From Dioscorea cayenensis subsp. rotundata (Eukaryota > Streptophyta > Magnoliopsida > Dioscoreales > Dioscoreaceae), in the NCBI RefSeq assembly GCF_009730915.1, contig NC_052481.1, positions 4,836,001 through 4,900,000 on the forward strand: DNA of 64,000 bases. The letters run 5' to 3'. The position numbers and the translations under genes were made by a program. The notes under the pieces are model-generated. The model ran no database searches and was not told the DNA's origin. It worked only from the letters and a program-made list of their open reading frames with translations. Shown one piece after another: positions 12,716 to 24,309 of the stretch (its first letter is position 1; every line of letters starts with the position of its first letter).

Positions 12716-13383
12716 AAATTAACTACTAACAAAATACCATATAGTGACGGTATAAAAAATGTTGCTAAAAATCAAAAATCCATTAGTAGAGGTCTCAAAA
12801 CCCTATACCAACGGTAGAAATATCTATTCCAAATATTCATTTACCATCTGTAAAAGTCTTTAATGTATAGACTTATACCAATGGATATAGCATTTGTTGG
12901 AATAAATTTATTAGTTTTGCCGACGGAATATAACTGTAACTATTGGTCATATTGTTAAGATTGCACCCTCAGCTTGCTTACCCTGTAACAACAATAAAAA
13001 CATTTGTTCCAAAAATTTTGTTTACCGTTAGTAGAAGTCTATGTATACATCTATACCAACGGTTATAACTTCTATTGGAAAATATTTTTGAGATTTACCA
13101 ACGGAATATAATTGTAACTATTGAGGTTACTGTTGTTAAAGCACCTTAGATTTATTTATCTTATACCAATGGTCAAATGCATATTCCAACTTTTTTTTAC
13201 CATCGGTAAGAATCTCATAAGCATAGACCTATACCAACGATTACAACATTTGTTGGAATATATCCATTTGATTTATCAATGGCTACAACATTTGTTGCTA
13301 TAGATGTATATTGAAGTTTTAGCAACGGCAATATTATTGGTGAAATTTTTTATATTAATAATTATTTTCTCAATACAACCATT
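12716..13383. repeat. 178-bp tandem array with CAACGG-type motifs
   Basis: The core TATACCAACGG or TATACCAATGG recurs in two series: 12803, about 12981 (degenerate) and 13161; and 12872, 13051 and 13229. CCGACGGAATATAACTGTAA (about 12919) and CCAACGGAATATAATTGTAA (about 13098) give the same 178-180 bp spacing. CAACGG/CGACGG clusters are typical of the subterminal repeats of CACTA transposons, so this may be one end of such an element, but no CACTA terminus was proven. Confidence 0.7.
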
Positions 13384-13794
13384 ATTACACCTAGAGGAGG
13401 CACGGGCTAACATTTGGCCCGTTCCAGCCGAGAACCAACCAGACAAAACCCACCTGGCCAGCTTACTGTAGCAGGCCCTATTATGGATTAGTTTCTTCCC
13501 AACTCGTGACCCGGTGGGTTGACCCACCGGGTCACCTGGGTCAGTCAACACGACAGGTTGACCCGGTCAACCCCGCGGTTTATTACAAAATAAAATTTAA
13601 TTAAAAAATTGTGTTTGCTTCGATGGGATTCGAACCCAAAACTTAGCCCTACTCATTCAAAGGCCTTCTTAACCAAACAACCCAACATTTCTTAGCGATC
13701 AGTGTGGGGGAAGCTACTTATATATAAAATTTATTATGTAAAAATATTGTCATACAAATCAATATTTTGAATGATATGTAAGCATCTTAATTTT

Positions 13795-15011
13795 AAACTA
13801 TAATTCTTTGTAAAACATTTTTTTACATATTATCAACTTAAAATCATAATATTTTTAGACATTTTACTTAATAAATAGTTAGCTTAATTTTTTATTAAAT
13901 TAATAATAACGTTCTAATTTAATTTATAAAAAAAAATCTTTTAAGTATAAAATTTTATCCATCTTTATGTTAACAATAGATTTTAACAAAAATAAATAAA
14001 TAAATAAATTAGAATAAATATATTCATTATGAGATAATGTTAACAACTAATTCATTGTAAAAGAATGGTCAAAATATCAAAATGGTCCCTCTATTTTGCG
14101 TTTTCCACCCTTTTAGTCCCTCTAATATAAAATCCGTCTTTTTGGTTCTCGTATTTTCATATTTATATATTTTTGGTCTCTCTAATTGACGGATCTTCCC
14201 TTTTGGTCCTTCCAGTTGATGAATTAGAGGGACCAAAAAGGATGAAAATGTATAAATACGAGGACCAAAATGGCAGATTTTACAACTAAAGGACGAAAAT
14301 GTGCAAATACAAGGACCAAAAGGGCGGATTTTATATTAGAGGGACTAAAAGAGCGGAAAACGAAAACTAGAGGGACCATTTTGATATTTACACCTATTAG
14401 TTAAAATATTTTGGTTAAAATATCAAAATGGTCCCTCTATTTTGTATTTTCCTCCCTTTTAGTCTCTCTAATATAAAATCCGCATTTTTGGTCCTTGTAT
14501 TTGCACATTTTCGTCCTTTAGTTGTAAAATTTGTCCTTTTGGTCCTCGTATTTACACATTTTCATCTTTTTTGGTCCCTCTAATTCATCAACTGGAAGGA
14601 CCAAAAGGGCAGATCCGTCAATTAGAGAGACCAAAAATATATAAATATGAAAATACGAGAACCAAAAAGACGGATTTTATATTAGAGGGACTAAAAGGGT
14701 GGAAAACGCAAAATAGAGGGACCATTTTGATATTTTGACCATTCTTTTACAATGAATTAGTTGTTAACATTATCTCATAATGAATATATTTATTCTAATT
14801 TATTTATTTATTTATTTTTGTTAAAATGTATTGTTAACATAAAGATGGATAAAATTTTATACTTAAAAGATTTTTTTTTAAAATTAAATTAGAACTTTAT
14901 TATTAATTTAATAAAAAATTAAGCTAACTATTTATTAAGTAAAATGTCTAAAAATATTATGATTTTAAGTTGATAATATGTAAAAAAATGTTTTACAAAG
15001 AATTATAGTTT
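13795..15011. repeat. 1.2-kb near-perfect inverted repeat (arms about 595 bp, loop about 28 bp)
   Basis: The left arm (13795-14388) and right arm (14417-15011) are reverse complements with few mismatches: AAACTATAATTCTTTG opens the left arm and its complement closes the right. The inner half of each arm (about 14080-14388 and 14417-14735) is itself a palindrome built from GGTCCCTCTA / TAGAGGGACC blocks. A third partial copy of that block follows at 15012-15140. Confidence 0.92.
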
Positions 15012-15411
15012 TTGCACATTTCTGTCTTTTTGGTCCCTCTAATTGACAGATTTGCCCTTTTGATTTTTTCAGCTGATGAACTAGAGGGACCAAAAAGAAC
15101 AAAAATGTGCAAATACAAGGACCAAAAGGGCGGATTTTATATTTAATAGGTTTTTACAAAAAAAATAATTTTTTTTCATTTAGTAAGATCTCTTCAATTC
15201 CAATCGGTATTTTTTTTTTAATGAAATCAATGTTTTTACAAAACTTTAATCACATATCAACAAATATTCGGTTTTGAAAATATTATCAAATACATTTCAA
15301 GTTTTTTAACAAAATAAATTAATAACTATAAATGTTTTTAATTATTGTGATTTATTTAAAATTGTCTTAAATATTATTTATTTTTAAGATTTCTATTAAA
15401 TTTTTGGCAAA

Positions 15412-15450
15412 ATAATAATAATAATAATAATAATAATAATTTTTTGAAAA

Positions 15451-15505
<55 letters not shown>
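15412..15505. repeat. Inverted trinucleotide microsatellite (TAA)n-(TTA)n
   Basis: About nine AAT/TAA units are followed by TTTTTTGAAAATA and then about sixteen ATT units, so the block can fold on itself. Confidence 0.9.
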
Positions 15506-16294
15506 GTGATCAACAACATTTGACTTATAATATCAACACTCTAATACCATCATGATGCTAGCCAATCAAAACAAGAGATTAAATTTTTTTTCCTTTGCTA
15601 CAAGATATAACCATAAAAGTGTATACTATTTATGTTTAGTCTCACATCGCCTATGATAGAAAAAAAACACATGACAATTGGCTAGAAAAACACTCATAAC
15701 CAAGTCATTAGTTTTGTGTTTTTTTTTTAACATTTTTTCATTGTAATTTAACTAAAACTAATAATTAATTTTAATAAATAAATAAAACCCTGCGGGCCGG
15801 CCCGGCAATCGGCTGTTTTCGACCCGGCCAGCTTGTTTGAAGGGGTTCCTTGAGCTGGGTCTACGTCACTTCAAGTTGACCCGTGACCTGGTGGGTCCGC
15901 CGGCTCAACCCGGCTCAACGGACCTGTAATGTTAGCCGGCCCAGTTTTGGCTGACCCGGACCCATCGGGGTAGGCCCGGTAGGCCCTGTTAACAGGCCGC
16001 ACCACTCTCTAATTACACCTGTAAGTATATTATGAATAATTAAATATCTCACACACAATTACATTAATTTACAAAATTAAAACAATCAATACCGTTAAAA
16101 AAACCAATGACATTCCACTAAAAATAAAAAAGAAAAATTATTTCATCATCACAAACATGTATTTATGAGATATATGTCCAAAAATAAACTACTATTCAAT
16201 CTTGACAACTAAGAGTTCTTGTCTCAGTTCAAAATCTAATACAAGCACTCCACTAAAAATAAAAATGAAACTATTTCATCATCATAAACATATA

Positions 16295-16864
16295 CTCCCT
16301 GCATTCTTAAATACATGTCGTTTAAGGATGTTGCACAAGAATTAAGGATAGCATTAAATTATCTAAACTTTAACATACTCCCTCGGTTCCTTTTTATTTG
16401 TAGTGGTTAACCGAATCTCACATACCAATAAACTTAGTTATTTCACAAAATTTTATAAAAAATTAGTTATTTTTCCAAAATTACCCCCAATTTATATCTT
16501 TAGATTTTTCTCCCATATTTAATTCCAATAAGATAGTTGAATAAAGTGTTAAGGGTAACTTTGGAAAAAATAATAATTAATGCTTCTTGATGTTAGAAAA
16601 TGACATATAAAAAAGAATAGGGATTTGTAATAGATAAAAAGGAACGGAGGAAGTAAAAAAAACAACTAAATTACTAAACTATCCCTCTCTTGAAACCATT
16701 TTTCTTGGGACTATAAATATTACTCTCTTTATTTATATAACTTAGAAAATTAAAAATGGTTAAAATTGGAAGAGAATGAATATTGCCTTGATATTGAAAA
16801 ACAACAACTATTTTGAAATAATTTTTTTCTTCTTAAAACGACATGTATTTTGGAATGGAGGGAG
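16295..16864. mobile_element. Stowaway-like MITE (outer)
   Basis: The left end CTCCCTGCATTCTTAAATAC and the complement of the right end, CTCCCTCCATTCCAAAATAC, are terminal inverted repeats flanked by TA on both sides. The following ATGTCGTTTTAAG-type stretch is also inverted. CTCCCTCC ends with TA duplications define Stowaway/Tc1-mariner MITEs. It holds a second MITE at 16378-16653. Confidence 0.88.
16378..16653. mobile_element. Stowaway-like MITE nested in the one at 16295-16864
   Basis: The left end CTCCCTCGGTTCCTTTTTAT and the complement of the right end, CTTCCTCCGTTCCTTTTTAT, are inverted and flanked by TA. Length is 276 bp. Confidence 0.88.
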
Positions 16865-16866
16865 TA

Positions 16867-18500
16867 TTTATAAAATACAAGCCCAAAAGTAAATTAATAT
16901 TTAATCTTGACAACCAAGAGTCCTTGCCTCAATTCCAAATCTAACACAAAGATAAACTACTTTCATTTAATGTCTAACAACCAAATAAACGACAAGGATT
17001 TGCTCAAGTAGAACAGATACCATCTTCTAAAAAGCATCACCTACAAAAACCATTTAAAAAAAATTGCAATGAATAAGATGTATGCAACAATAAAACACTA
17101 ATCTAAAATATTAAAATAATAAACTATTTAAAAAATCTAAAAATAATGAGCCCACTCAATGCATTTGGATTTGCTTGATGGCTTGATTTGGGAGAATGAT
17201 TATCCCACCCGACGTTTGTTGGGCACTTGAAGCATCAGCTACCTATAAATCATGTAAAATTTAAGTTAAAATTGTTTACAAAACAAAAGCTAAAATGACT
17301 TACAAGCTAGTAGTAAACTTGCAAAGTTAAAATCAATGATAAATATCAAAGACTACTAAAAAAATTATCAACAATATATCCATCAAAATCTTACAACAAA
17401 CTAAACCAAAACAAATAATTAAACATAGAACCATCAAACCAAAAGATGAACAAAACTTGTGTATGCCAATGGCTTTCTTCAAATTACCTACTTCTGAAAG
17501 CTAAACAATGGAAATCTGTTGGTAGACCATATCATAAAAGCGGGAATACGAAGCGAGAATATGAGGTTTACTCGTCAATCACAAATTGCCTTCTTCTCAT
17601 AAATAGCCACAAAAAATTGTAGATATGTTCAACGGTGAATCTTATTCTATAATTCAAATCACACAGATAAACAATAAATTTTGTAGTTGTTGGTAGACCA
17701 TTATATAAGCAAGAATATGGTTGACTCTTCTTCATAGACAAATTACCTTCTTTCACAGATAACCAGAAAAAATTGTAAAACTTGTGATCTACTTCTCTAC
17801 ACACAATTAAGTCTGAGAATCTAACATAAGAATTGCAATAACTATTCTCTGAACACATCTAGAAGCATCACTTAACAAGAAAGACAGGTATGGCCATTTG
17901 AGGCAATTATAAAACCATTCATTAAAATTTTGAATTGTAAATTGCGAGATAATCTAAAACATTGGGCAATAATGAATGTCATGTTATTAGAAATGTATGG
18001 TAAAAACTCCAGAATTAACTTAAAACTAGTCCATACAAATGTTTCAACAAGTATCATAAGAAGGCATCCATCTTTTTGTTTCTGCATAATGGACAGGATA
18101 ATATTTACAAAATATGATAGTGTTTAACATGTTCAAGCTAAGGTGGACAATTTAGCCAATTTTTGAATTGATTACAAACCTTTGAGAGAAAAAAAAAAAG
18201 TAATCAACAGAAGCAGTTTGCATCAAGATTTTGTTGCATACACATAGTTGACTTTGGAGTAATGTTTAGTGCTATAAATAAATAATATTGAAACAAGGGG
18301 CATACAATTGCACCAACATAATCCAAGGTCAGCCATAAAATTTGATGAACCAAAAGGATAATAATGTGCACATACATCAGAACATGCAACAACAAAGACA
18401 CTTAAATTGGTTTCATGGAAGAAATCACTTCTCAGCTTACCAAAAAATGAAATAATAAAGGAGTCAGAGGCAGTAGCACTACCTGAAGAGAAAGACGCAC
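16867..18500. other. Intergenic DNA with a ~170-bp degenerate tandem duplication
   Basis: TGTTGGTAGACCAT recurs at about 17518 and 17688, followed each time by AAATTGCCTTCTT or AAATTACCTTCTT and a CCACAAAAAATTGTA-like block. Reading frames inside it are by-products. At 17170-17265 the minus strand can be read as an exon-like peptide ending NQAIKQIQMH, but I cannot assign it. Confidence 0.45.
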
Positions 18501-18507
18501 CTTAAAC

Positions 18508-18837
18508 TTACTTTCTATCTTTAGACTTTTGGTTGATGTGAGCAGCCTTTCTTTTCTTCCTGTGAATAAGCATAGTCGGGCCACCACCCTCTCTAAATGG
18601 CATCCCAAGAGATAAAGCAATCTCTGAGCTTCTTTATCTGTTTTTGTTGTGGTAGTTATGTAGACGTCCATTCCTCTCTGTTTACCAATTGCCTCATACC
18701 TGATTTCAGGGAATACACATTGATCAAGCGTGCAAATGCTATAAGTTCCTTATCCATCAAACTATTTGGGTTAAGACCTTGAAAATCCCTGGTTCTAGGA
18801 AGCCCAAGTTTACCAATCAATCAAGAAATGAGTACAT
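18508..18837 (-). pseudogene. Plastid ribosomal protein L5 (uL5c), C-terminal part, broken
   Basis: uL5 binds 5S rRNA in the large ribosomal subunit; the plastid form is nuclear encoded. On the minus strand from 18837 the reading is MYSFLD-stop-LIGKLGLPRTRDFQG, NPNSFDG-stop, then FPEIRYEAIGKQRGMDVYIT, TKTDKEAQRLLYLLG, a one-base shift, MPFREGGG, and a basic tail ending KSKDRK and TAA at 18508. RTRDFQG, FPEI and RGMD are uL5 signatures, and the MPFREGGG plus basic tail fits plant plastid L5. At least two stops and two frame changes make it a pseudogene. The N-terminal half is missing or was not recognised. It lies 0.3 kb from an EFR3-like exon, so both may have been moved by one element. Confidence 0.82.
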
Positions 18838-19145
18838 AACCTAATATGAAGCAAAAAAAAAAAATATTATAAGAGTCAAACTTGGGAAACAAATCCATGA
18901 ACAAAAAGTGAGGCATAACTAGCTCTAATAAAAAGATGTTGACATCAAATAAGGCATTTGCATGTGAAGACAATTAAAATTTTTGGCGAAGCTGCTGCCA
19001 TGATTGGAAATGTAGGTTTCCTGAAATTATTCATTCAAAATCTTATTCCCAGATATTGACAATGACAGTGGATGTATACTTACCATGGTAATCACTTAAA
19101 ACAAAACCACCTCACATGTACAGTTAAACCCATCAACTGTAACAC

Positions 19146-19247
19146 TGAGCATAGACGAAGTGCTCTATCATCTTCTCCTATTTCATGACCAACTTGACAA
19201 AGTTTTGGAATGAGGCCTTCAAGGTTGAACATATATGTGCTATCAAT
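19146..19247 (-). pseudogene. EFR3/SEMI-ROLLED LEAF2-like exon fragment
   Basis: On the minus strand an AG acceptor precedes DSTYMFNLEGLIPKLCQ and then HEIGEDDRALRLCS. This matches an internal helical-repeat exon of the plant EFR3-like (SRL2-type) proteins, which help anchor phosphatidylinositol 4-kinase complexes in other eukaryotes. Only this exon is recognised, and the reading degenerates into unrelated sequence afterwards. The family assignment rests on one short exon. Confidence 0.55.
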
Positions 19248-19551
19248 CTATTATGAGACATGCTGTTTAGAAGTTAGCAGATGATGGAAGATGCATACAA
19301 ATTTCTGTATCAAATCAATTGCATTCATGGTGCTTTCAAAAACATGCAAAATAATTCAAGCAAACACCAACAGTGACAAAGAAATACTTGGTTGTTCATA
19401 ATGTCCACAAGTGTATAACAACCAAGAATGCTCATCTCATCATGTCTTGTTTAATCAAGGAGGGTACGTATGATGCACAATAAGCTAGTTGCAAAAAATG
19501 GCCTAATTGTACCAAAATAAACAGAAAAATTAGGCAATGACATGATGTAAA

Positions 19552-19555
<4 letters not shown>

Positions 19556-19589
<34 letters not shown>
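19556..19589. repeat. (AG)n microsatellite
   Basis: About 16 AG units lie directly 5' of the gag-only Copia-like element. Confidence 0.95.
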
Positions 19590-19593
<4 letters not shown>

Positions 19594-19618
19594 ACAGAGA
19601 AGAAGAGTATGTCGTATT

Positions 19619-21143
19619 TGTTGGGATATTTCAAAGCTGATGTGGCATCTTCTACATGCTCACGCAGGAGAATAAATTAGTCAAATAATCTTATCTTTAT
19701 TTGTTATTTAGTTCAACAAATAGTGGAGTCTAATCAAGTTTGTTTTAGCCTATATAATGAGTGATGCTTTGATATTTATGTAAGGCATTGAGATAATAAA
19801 AACTTTATCATAATTATTATTATTTTGTATTTCTTCTTTTCCTTAAAAATTCCAACATGGTATATGAGCTATTAGTTCTCAAGGGCCTGTGATCAGCATG
19901 GCCGGTAATATGTCAGCGCTTTCTCCCCCAATTTTTAATGGTGAAAATTATCGCATATGGGCTGTTAAGATGAAGGCTTATTTGAAGGGGCTTGGGTTGT
20001 GGCAATCAGTTGAAGATAACAGGGGCATACAACCTTTGGGAGACAATCTAACATTAAATCAAATGAGGTCCCATACAGAGGAAGAAGCAAAAGCACCAAG
20101 AGACTTATCCTTAATACATGCTGCTATTTCATAATCAATTTTCACACGAATTATGAATTGTGAAAAGCCATGGAAGCTTGGAATGTGCTACAAGAACTAT
20201 ACCAAGGCAATGACAGAACAAGAAGAATGCAAGTGCTAAATCTCAAAAGAGATTTTGAGTCTCTTTTGAGATTCTACGCATGAAAGAAAGAGACCGTACA
20301 AGCCTATTTTGACAAGTTAACGACAGTGGTGAATAAAATTAAATTGATGGGAGAAGAGCTACCTGATAGTAGAGTTGTGGAAAAAGTGTTTGTAAGTTTG
20401 CCCAAACGATTTGAGGTAAAAAATTCATTTCTAGAAGATTCAAGAGATATTAGTCAAATAACTTTGGCAGAACTAATTAACACTTTGCAGGCACAAGAAC
20501 AAAGAAGAAGTATGAGAGAAGAAGGAGCAGAACCTAAAATTGAGGAAGCCTATCTAGCAAAAAGCTCATCTTCAAAAGGAAAAAGAAGAATACTCCAATG
20601 CGACCATTGCAAGAAACTAGGTCATGAAGGGAAAGATTGTTGGCACAAAGGAAAACCTCAATGTTTCAAGTGAAAAAGATTTGGACATTTACAGGTAAAT
20701 TGCAGATTTAAGGATGAAGAACGTGCAAATTTGGTAGAAGAGGCCAAAGAAGAAACCCTATTTTAGTTGGTGAGAAGTACATCATATAATGAAGAGAAGT
20801 GGAGAGACGTGCTCCATAATGTTTGAAGTTTGGAGAGAAGTGCTCCATAAAGCTCGAAGTTTTTTTTTAGTTGTTTGAAAATTTTACAGCTTTGAATTAA
20901 GGACAGATGTTGGGATAATTCAAAGCTGATGTGGCATCTTTTACATGGTCACATGGGAGATTAAATTAGTCAAATAATCTTATCTTTATTTGTTATTTAG
21001 TTCAACAAATAGTGGAGTCTTATCAAGTTTGTTTTAGCCTATATAATGGGTGATGCTTTGGTATTTATGTAAGGCATTGAGATAATAAAAACTTTATCAT
21101 TATTATTATATTATATTTCTTCTTTTCCTTAAAAATTCCAACA
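19619..21143 (+). mobile_element. Gag-only Copia-like LTR retrotransposon (TR-GAG type)
   Basis: Two LTRs of 239 and 236 bp (19619-19857 and 20908-21143) begin TGTTGGGATA and end ATTCCAACA, and differ at only a few positions. A degenerate tRNA-Met-type primer site TGGTATATGAGC follows the left LTR, and a purine run GGACAGA precedes the right one. The interior holds only gag. Flanking bases GTATT and ATATT match at 4 of 5 positions. Reverse transcriptase, integrase and protease are absent, so movement would need help from a complete relative. Confidence 0.9.
19889..20765 (+). pseudogene. Copia-type gag (UBN2-like plus CCHC knuckle), interrupted
   Basis: The start gives a MAGNMSALSPPIFNGENYRI-like N-terminus then WAVKMKAYLKGLGLW, the standard Copia gag opening. 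A stop lies at 20132, and 20326-20673 resumes with VNKIKLMGEELPDSRVVEKV and then LPKRFE. A zinc knuckle reads CDHCKKLGHEGKDCW (about 20600-20643). A stop at 20671 interrupts a second knuckle-like GHLQVNC. The frame is therefore non-functional as it stands. Confidence 0.85.
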
Positions 21144-22401
21144 ATATTAGATAGGTGTGCTATTCTAACTTAAGATTTCTTTTGAGGTTTCTTTTGGATT
21201 CTCTCTCAACATGTTTATTCCACTTAGACAAATAGAAATCCTTGATACATTTTTTTCATTTGAATTCCAAAATGCAATGGGCAGCAGAAATGTAGCCCAA
21301 TTTCCCCACTTAGGGCCTTCTTTTACTCCTGATGTTTATCTACTTGTTCAAAGATTCAATTGATATTACGTAATTAGAATGTTTTGATCTCTATCCCCAA
21401 TAAATTAGCAAGTACGCTAGTCACTATTAGAAGACTTTGAAACCGTTAAAACACATGTGAGTAACCAACAAGCTTTAGATAATGTAAATATCATACAAAA
21501 CAAGGAATAATTTATAGAAAACACATAAAATGTAATGCTTTATTTGCAGGGTACTGTCAAATAAGAAATGTTAGGAACCTAATGAAGTAATAAGTAATTA
21601 AACAACTTATTGCCTTGAATCAGCTAAAATGAGCATTGATCAAGTGTCTGTGTCGATGCATGCAGTATGTGTATGCGTGTGTGTGAGTCGTAGGTCTCCA
21701 ATAATGAATACTTAATTAGTTTATTTTTATAATAGACTCAAGTGGATCTTTATGATAGGAAAGGATGTTAATAGAACCTTGCCAGCAGACAACATCAGCC
21801 TTTAGCAAAGATTAACCTTGAAGAAAACATGCATTAAACTTACATTTGCTCCTTACATGAAGCTAAAAGTTTTCTATAGATGCATTGCACAACTTTTGCT
21901 AGACAAAAGTGGTCATTCCACAATTCTTTGTAACATCTCTAATCTAAGTACTGTGTGATCTGCAAAGTACACTTACAAGTGGTTAAAATTATTTAAAATA
22001 CCAGAAATATTTTGAGAAAATTCAAGAAAATTTCCAGCAGCCTAGTGTTTCTGTATGAACTTCATTATAAGACATGATAGATAGGAGACAAAATGTGGCA
22101 ACAAAGTGGCTAAATAAGGCATTAAAAAGGCTAGCTTTCTTCCTCTCTGTCATCTATCTTTCATGTTCTTGGCAAGGAGTTGCACACGTTTCCCCCAAAA
22201 AAATGAGGACAAGAACAAAAAGAAAGTCATCCTAACCTCTGAAATATATTCAAAGATTGAGAATAGACATATTTTTGTGAGGCATATGCCACAAAGAGCT
22301 CATGTGATAATAGTAATAATAATATGAACTTTTTATATTTTATTTTGAGTTATTGTTAATGATTCACACTTTTGGAACTAGAGTACGTCAATTAGTAAGA
22401 A
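21144..22401. other. Intergenic DNA, no gene recognised
   Basis: AT-rich, with a short GT-rich tract near 21665-21690. Nothing else could be supported. Confidence 0.5.
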
Positions 22402-22406
22402 CTAGC

Positions 22407-23989
22407 TGTTAGTGTAAGCCCTCACCCCAATACATTGTATGAATACTTATTATTTGGATATTTATTATGAGGCATCGTTTTATTTATTATTATTTCTATG
22501 CATAGTTAGTAAGATAAAATATCCTTGAATATTGGTTCTACTCAAGTTATCAAATGTGTGATTTGGATAGTGAAACCTTGAAGCATAAACTAGAACAATA
22601 TTCTAAATGTCCCTAGTCGATTATTTTCATGGGAATGAAAATAAATTAAGACTAGTATGTCTTTCTTGAGATGGCCTTGTTTTACGGGTCATAGGATATG
22701 GGATATCAATCAAAGGACATAGATACATATTAGGAAACAGTGTACCTGGATCGATCCGCTCTTTGAACACTACATGGTTGTAAAGTCATAAGTGTTTTTC
22801 TCAAGCAATTCTTGTACTCAAATCCTTCGACATGAAATCACTATAGATTTTGGATGAATCCTTACATGCTTTAACTTACACCTAACGTCATTCGTAACTG
22901 AGTGGCAAGTACAAGTAAGTTTGGGCATGTCGCAGTTCATGCTGAGAGACATGAGTGAAGTGAAGGGATTGTCCCTCTCTGTAGAGAGAGTGAATATCAC
23001 TAGCCACTTGATTAGCATTAAAATAAGGGTGACTCGCTTCATGCTTTATGCTAATTAAGATATTCAGTGGCAAAGGATTGTATAAGGTTGCGATAGGTTC
23101 CGTTAATTCTTGAAATTGACCTTCATTTAATATTGGGTAATCGTATTATCTTGCTAGAGAATAAGTATGATTTATAAGCGTTAAAATTGTTTAAGCTCAT
23201 TTTCAATGTTAAATGGACCTACAGGATCGTACACTAAGAATGCCGGGATCAAGGTTCGGTATTTGTTACTTATTGGACCACCTATTTAGGGTTTTAGTGA
23301 AAACCCTAAATTAGGTGGAGCGAATAGCTTATTCTGGTTGGGTCTTATTAAGTGTTGATCCAATCTAATTGATTTGGTTAATTAAAATGGTTTAATTAAT
23401 CAAGTAAAGAAGAGATTCCTAATTTGATTAGGAGTGAAGGGTTTTTTTGTAAATTAGGGTTTTGGGGTTCCAATATAAATAAATGATCTAACCCTAATAT
23501 GAAAGGAGAGTGAGAGAAAAAAAGATAGAGTGATTGAGAGATTGTCTCTTAAAAAACTCTAGCCGCCACCCACTCTTCTGCCTTGGCCGACGCCGTCGGA
23601 TCCCGCCGTCGGAACCAGCCACCGCCACGCCTACAGCCCCTTTTCTCTTGAATCTCGGGTGCTTGCTATTCGAACCAAGAAACAAGTGTTGTTTCTTAAG
23701 GTATTATCATACCTACTTGATTCCCAGAGGCGTTTGTGTGTACGTGATAGTAGAGGGGAGTCGCGATTCGCAGTTCCTTTCGATTTCGGGGAAACAAGGG
23801 TGCTTCAAAATCGTCATTAAGAAAAAGGTATAACTTTTAATTATTTATTTATTTAGAATTTAATCCTAGTTCTGGCATGCATTAGGGTTTTATCATGTTT
23901 ACTTGCCGTTAAAAGTTTTGTTATCCGCTGCGTTTTGGCATGTATTTTTCGCATGATAATTCCCTTGTTAGAGTGATAAGATCCCAACA
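22407..23989. mobile_element. Solo LTR (1583 bp) with CTAGC target duplication
   Basis: The unit starts TGTTAGTGTAAGCC and ends AAGATCCCAACA. CTAGC flanks it directly at 22402-22406 and 23990-23994. It has no primer site, polypurine tract or coding interior. A TATAAATAAATG box near 23476 is followed by a C-rich stretch that fits an LTR transcript start. Short reading frames inside it (for example 23534-23833) are not genes. I cannot assign Copia or Gypsy from the LTR alone. Confidence 0.9.
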
Positions 23990-23994
23990 CTAGC

Positions 23995-24305
23995 ACTATT
24001 GATTTAGCCACCTGTTGAGGTATATCACAACAAAAATGAGAGTGGATGGTATTGTGTATTACTATTACATAATAAGATTGGCAAAATAAATCATAGACTG
24101 ATATGAGAATATTATATTAAAACTTTGAATAGGTAGTACAATATTGCCAATATTTTGAGCAAGACTATGATAAATAGTTTAATGGCAATCAAGAAATTAA
24201 CTTGATACAACCAACATTTTTTTTTTTTTCTTTCCTTTCATATACCACCTTCCAAAGATCCACAAAATCTCTGAAATATTTCCTTTTTCAAGTAAAATAT
24301 TTTTT
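23995..24305. other. Spacer between solo LTR and LINE fragment
   Basis: AT-rich; no feature seen. Confidence 0.5.
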
Positions 24306-24309
24306 TTAA

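Larger units (their letters stand above)
13393..16011. mobile_element. Non-autonomous foldback/MULE-like element with 9-bp target duplication
   Basis: ATTACACCT occurs directly at 13384-13392 and 16012-16020, flanking a 2.6-kb insert. The ends are weakly inverted: AGAGGAGGCACGGGCTAACA on the left and, on the reverse strand of the right end, AGAGAGTGGTGCGGCCTG. Both flanks carry GC-rich CCGG/GGGTCAACC-type sequence (13400-13580 and 15786-16005). The interior is an AT-rich hairpin without a transposase. A 9-bp duplication fits Mutator-like elements; the short diverged termini leave the superfamily open. Confidence 0.7.

Noticed and set aside
13615..13650. Possible tRNA B-box (GGGATTCGAACCC)
   Set aside because: No A-box or cloverleaf can be drawn around it; it sits in the transposon flank.
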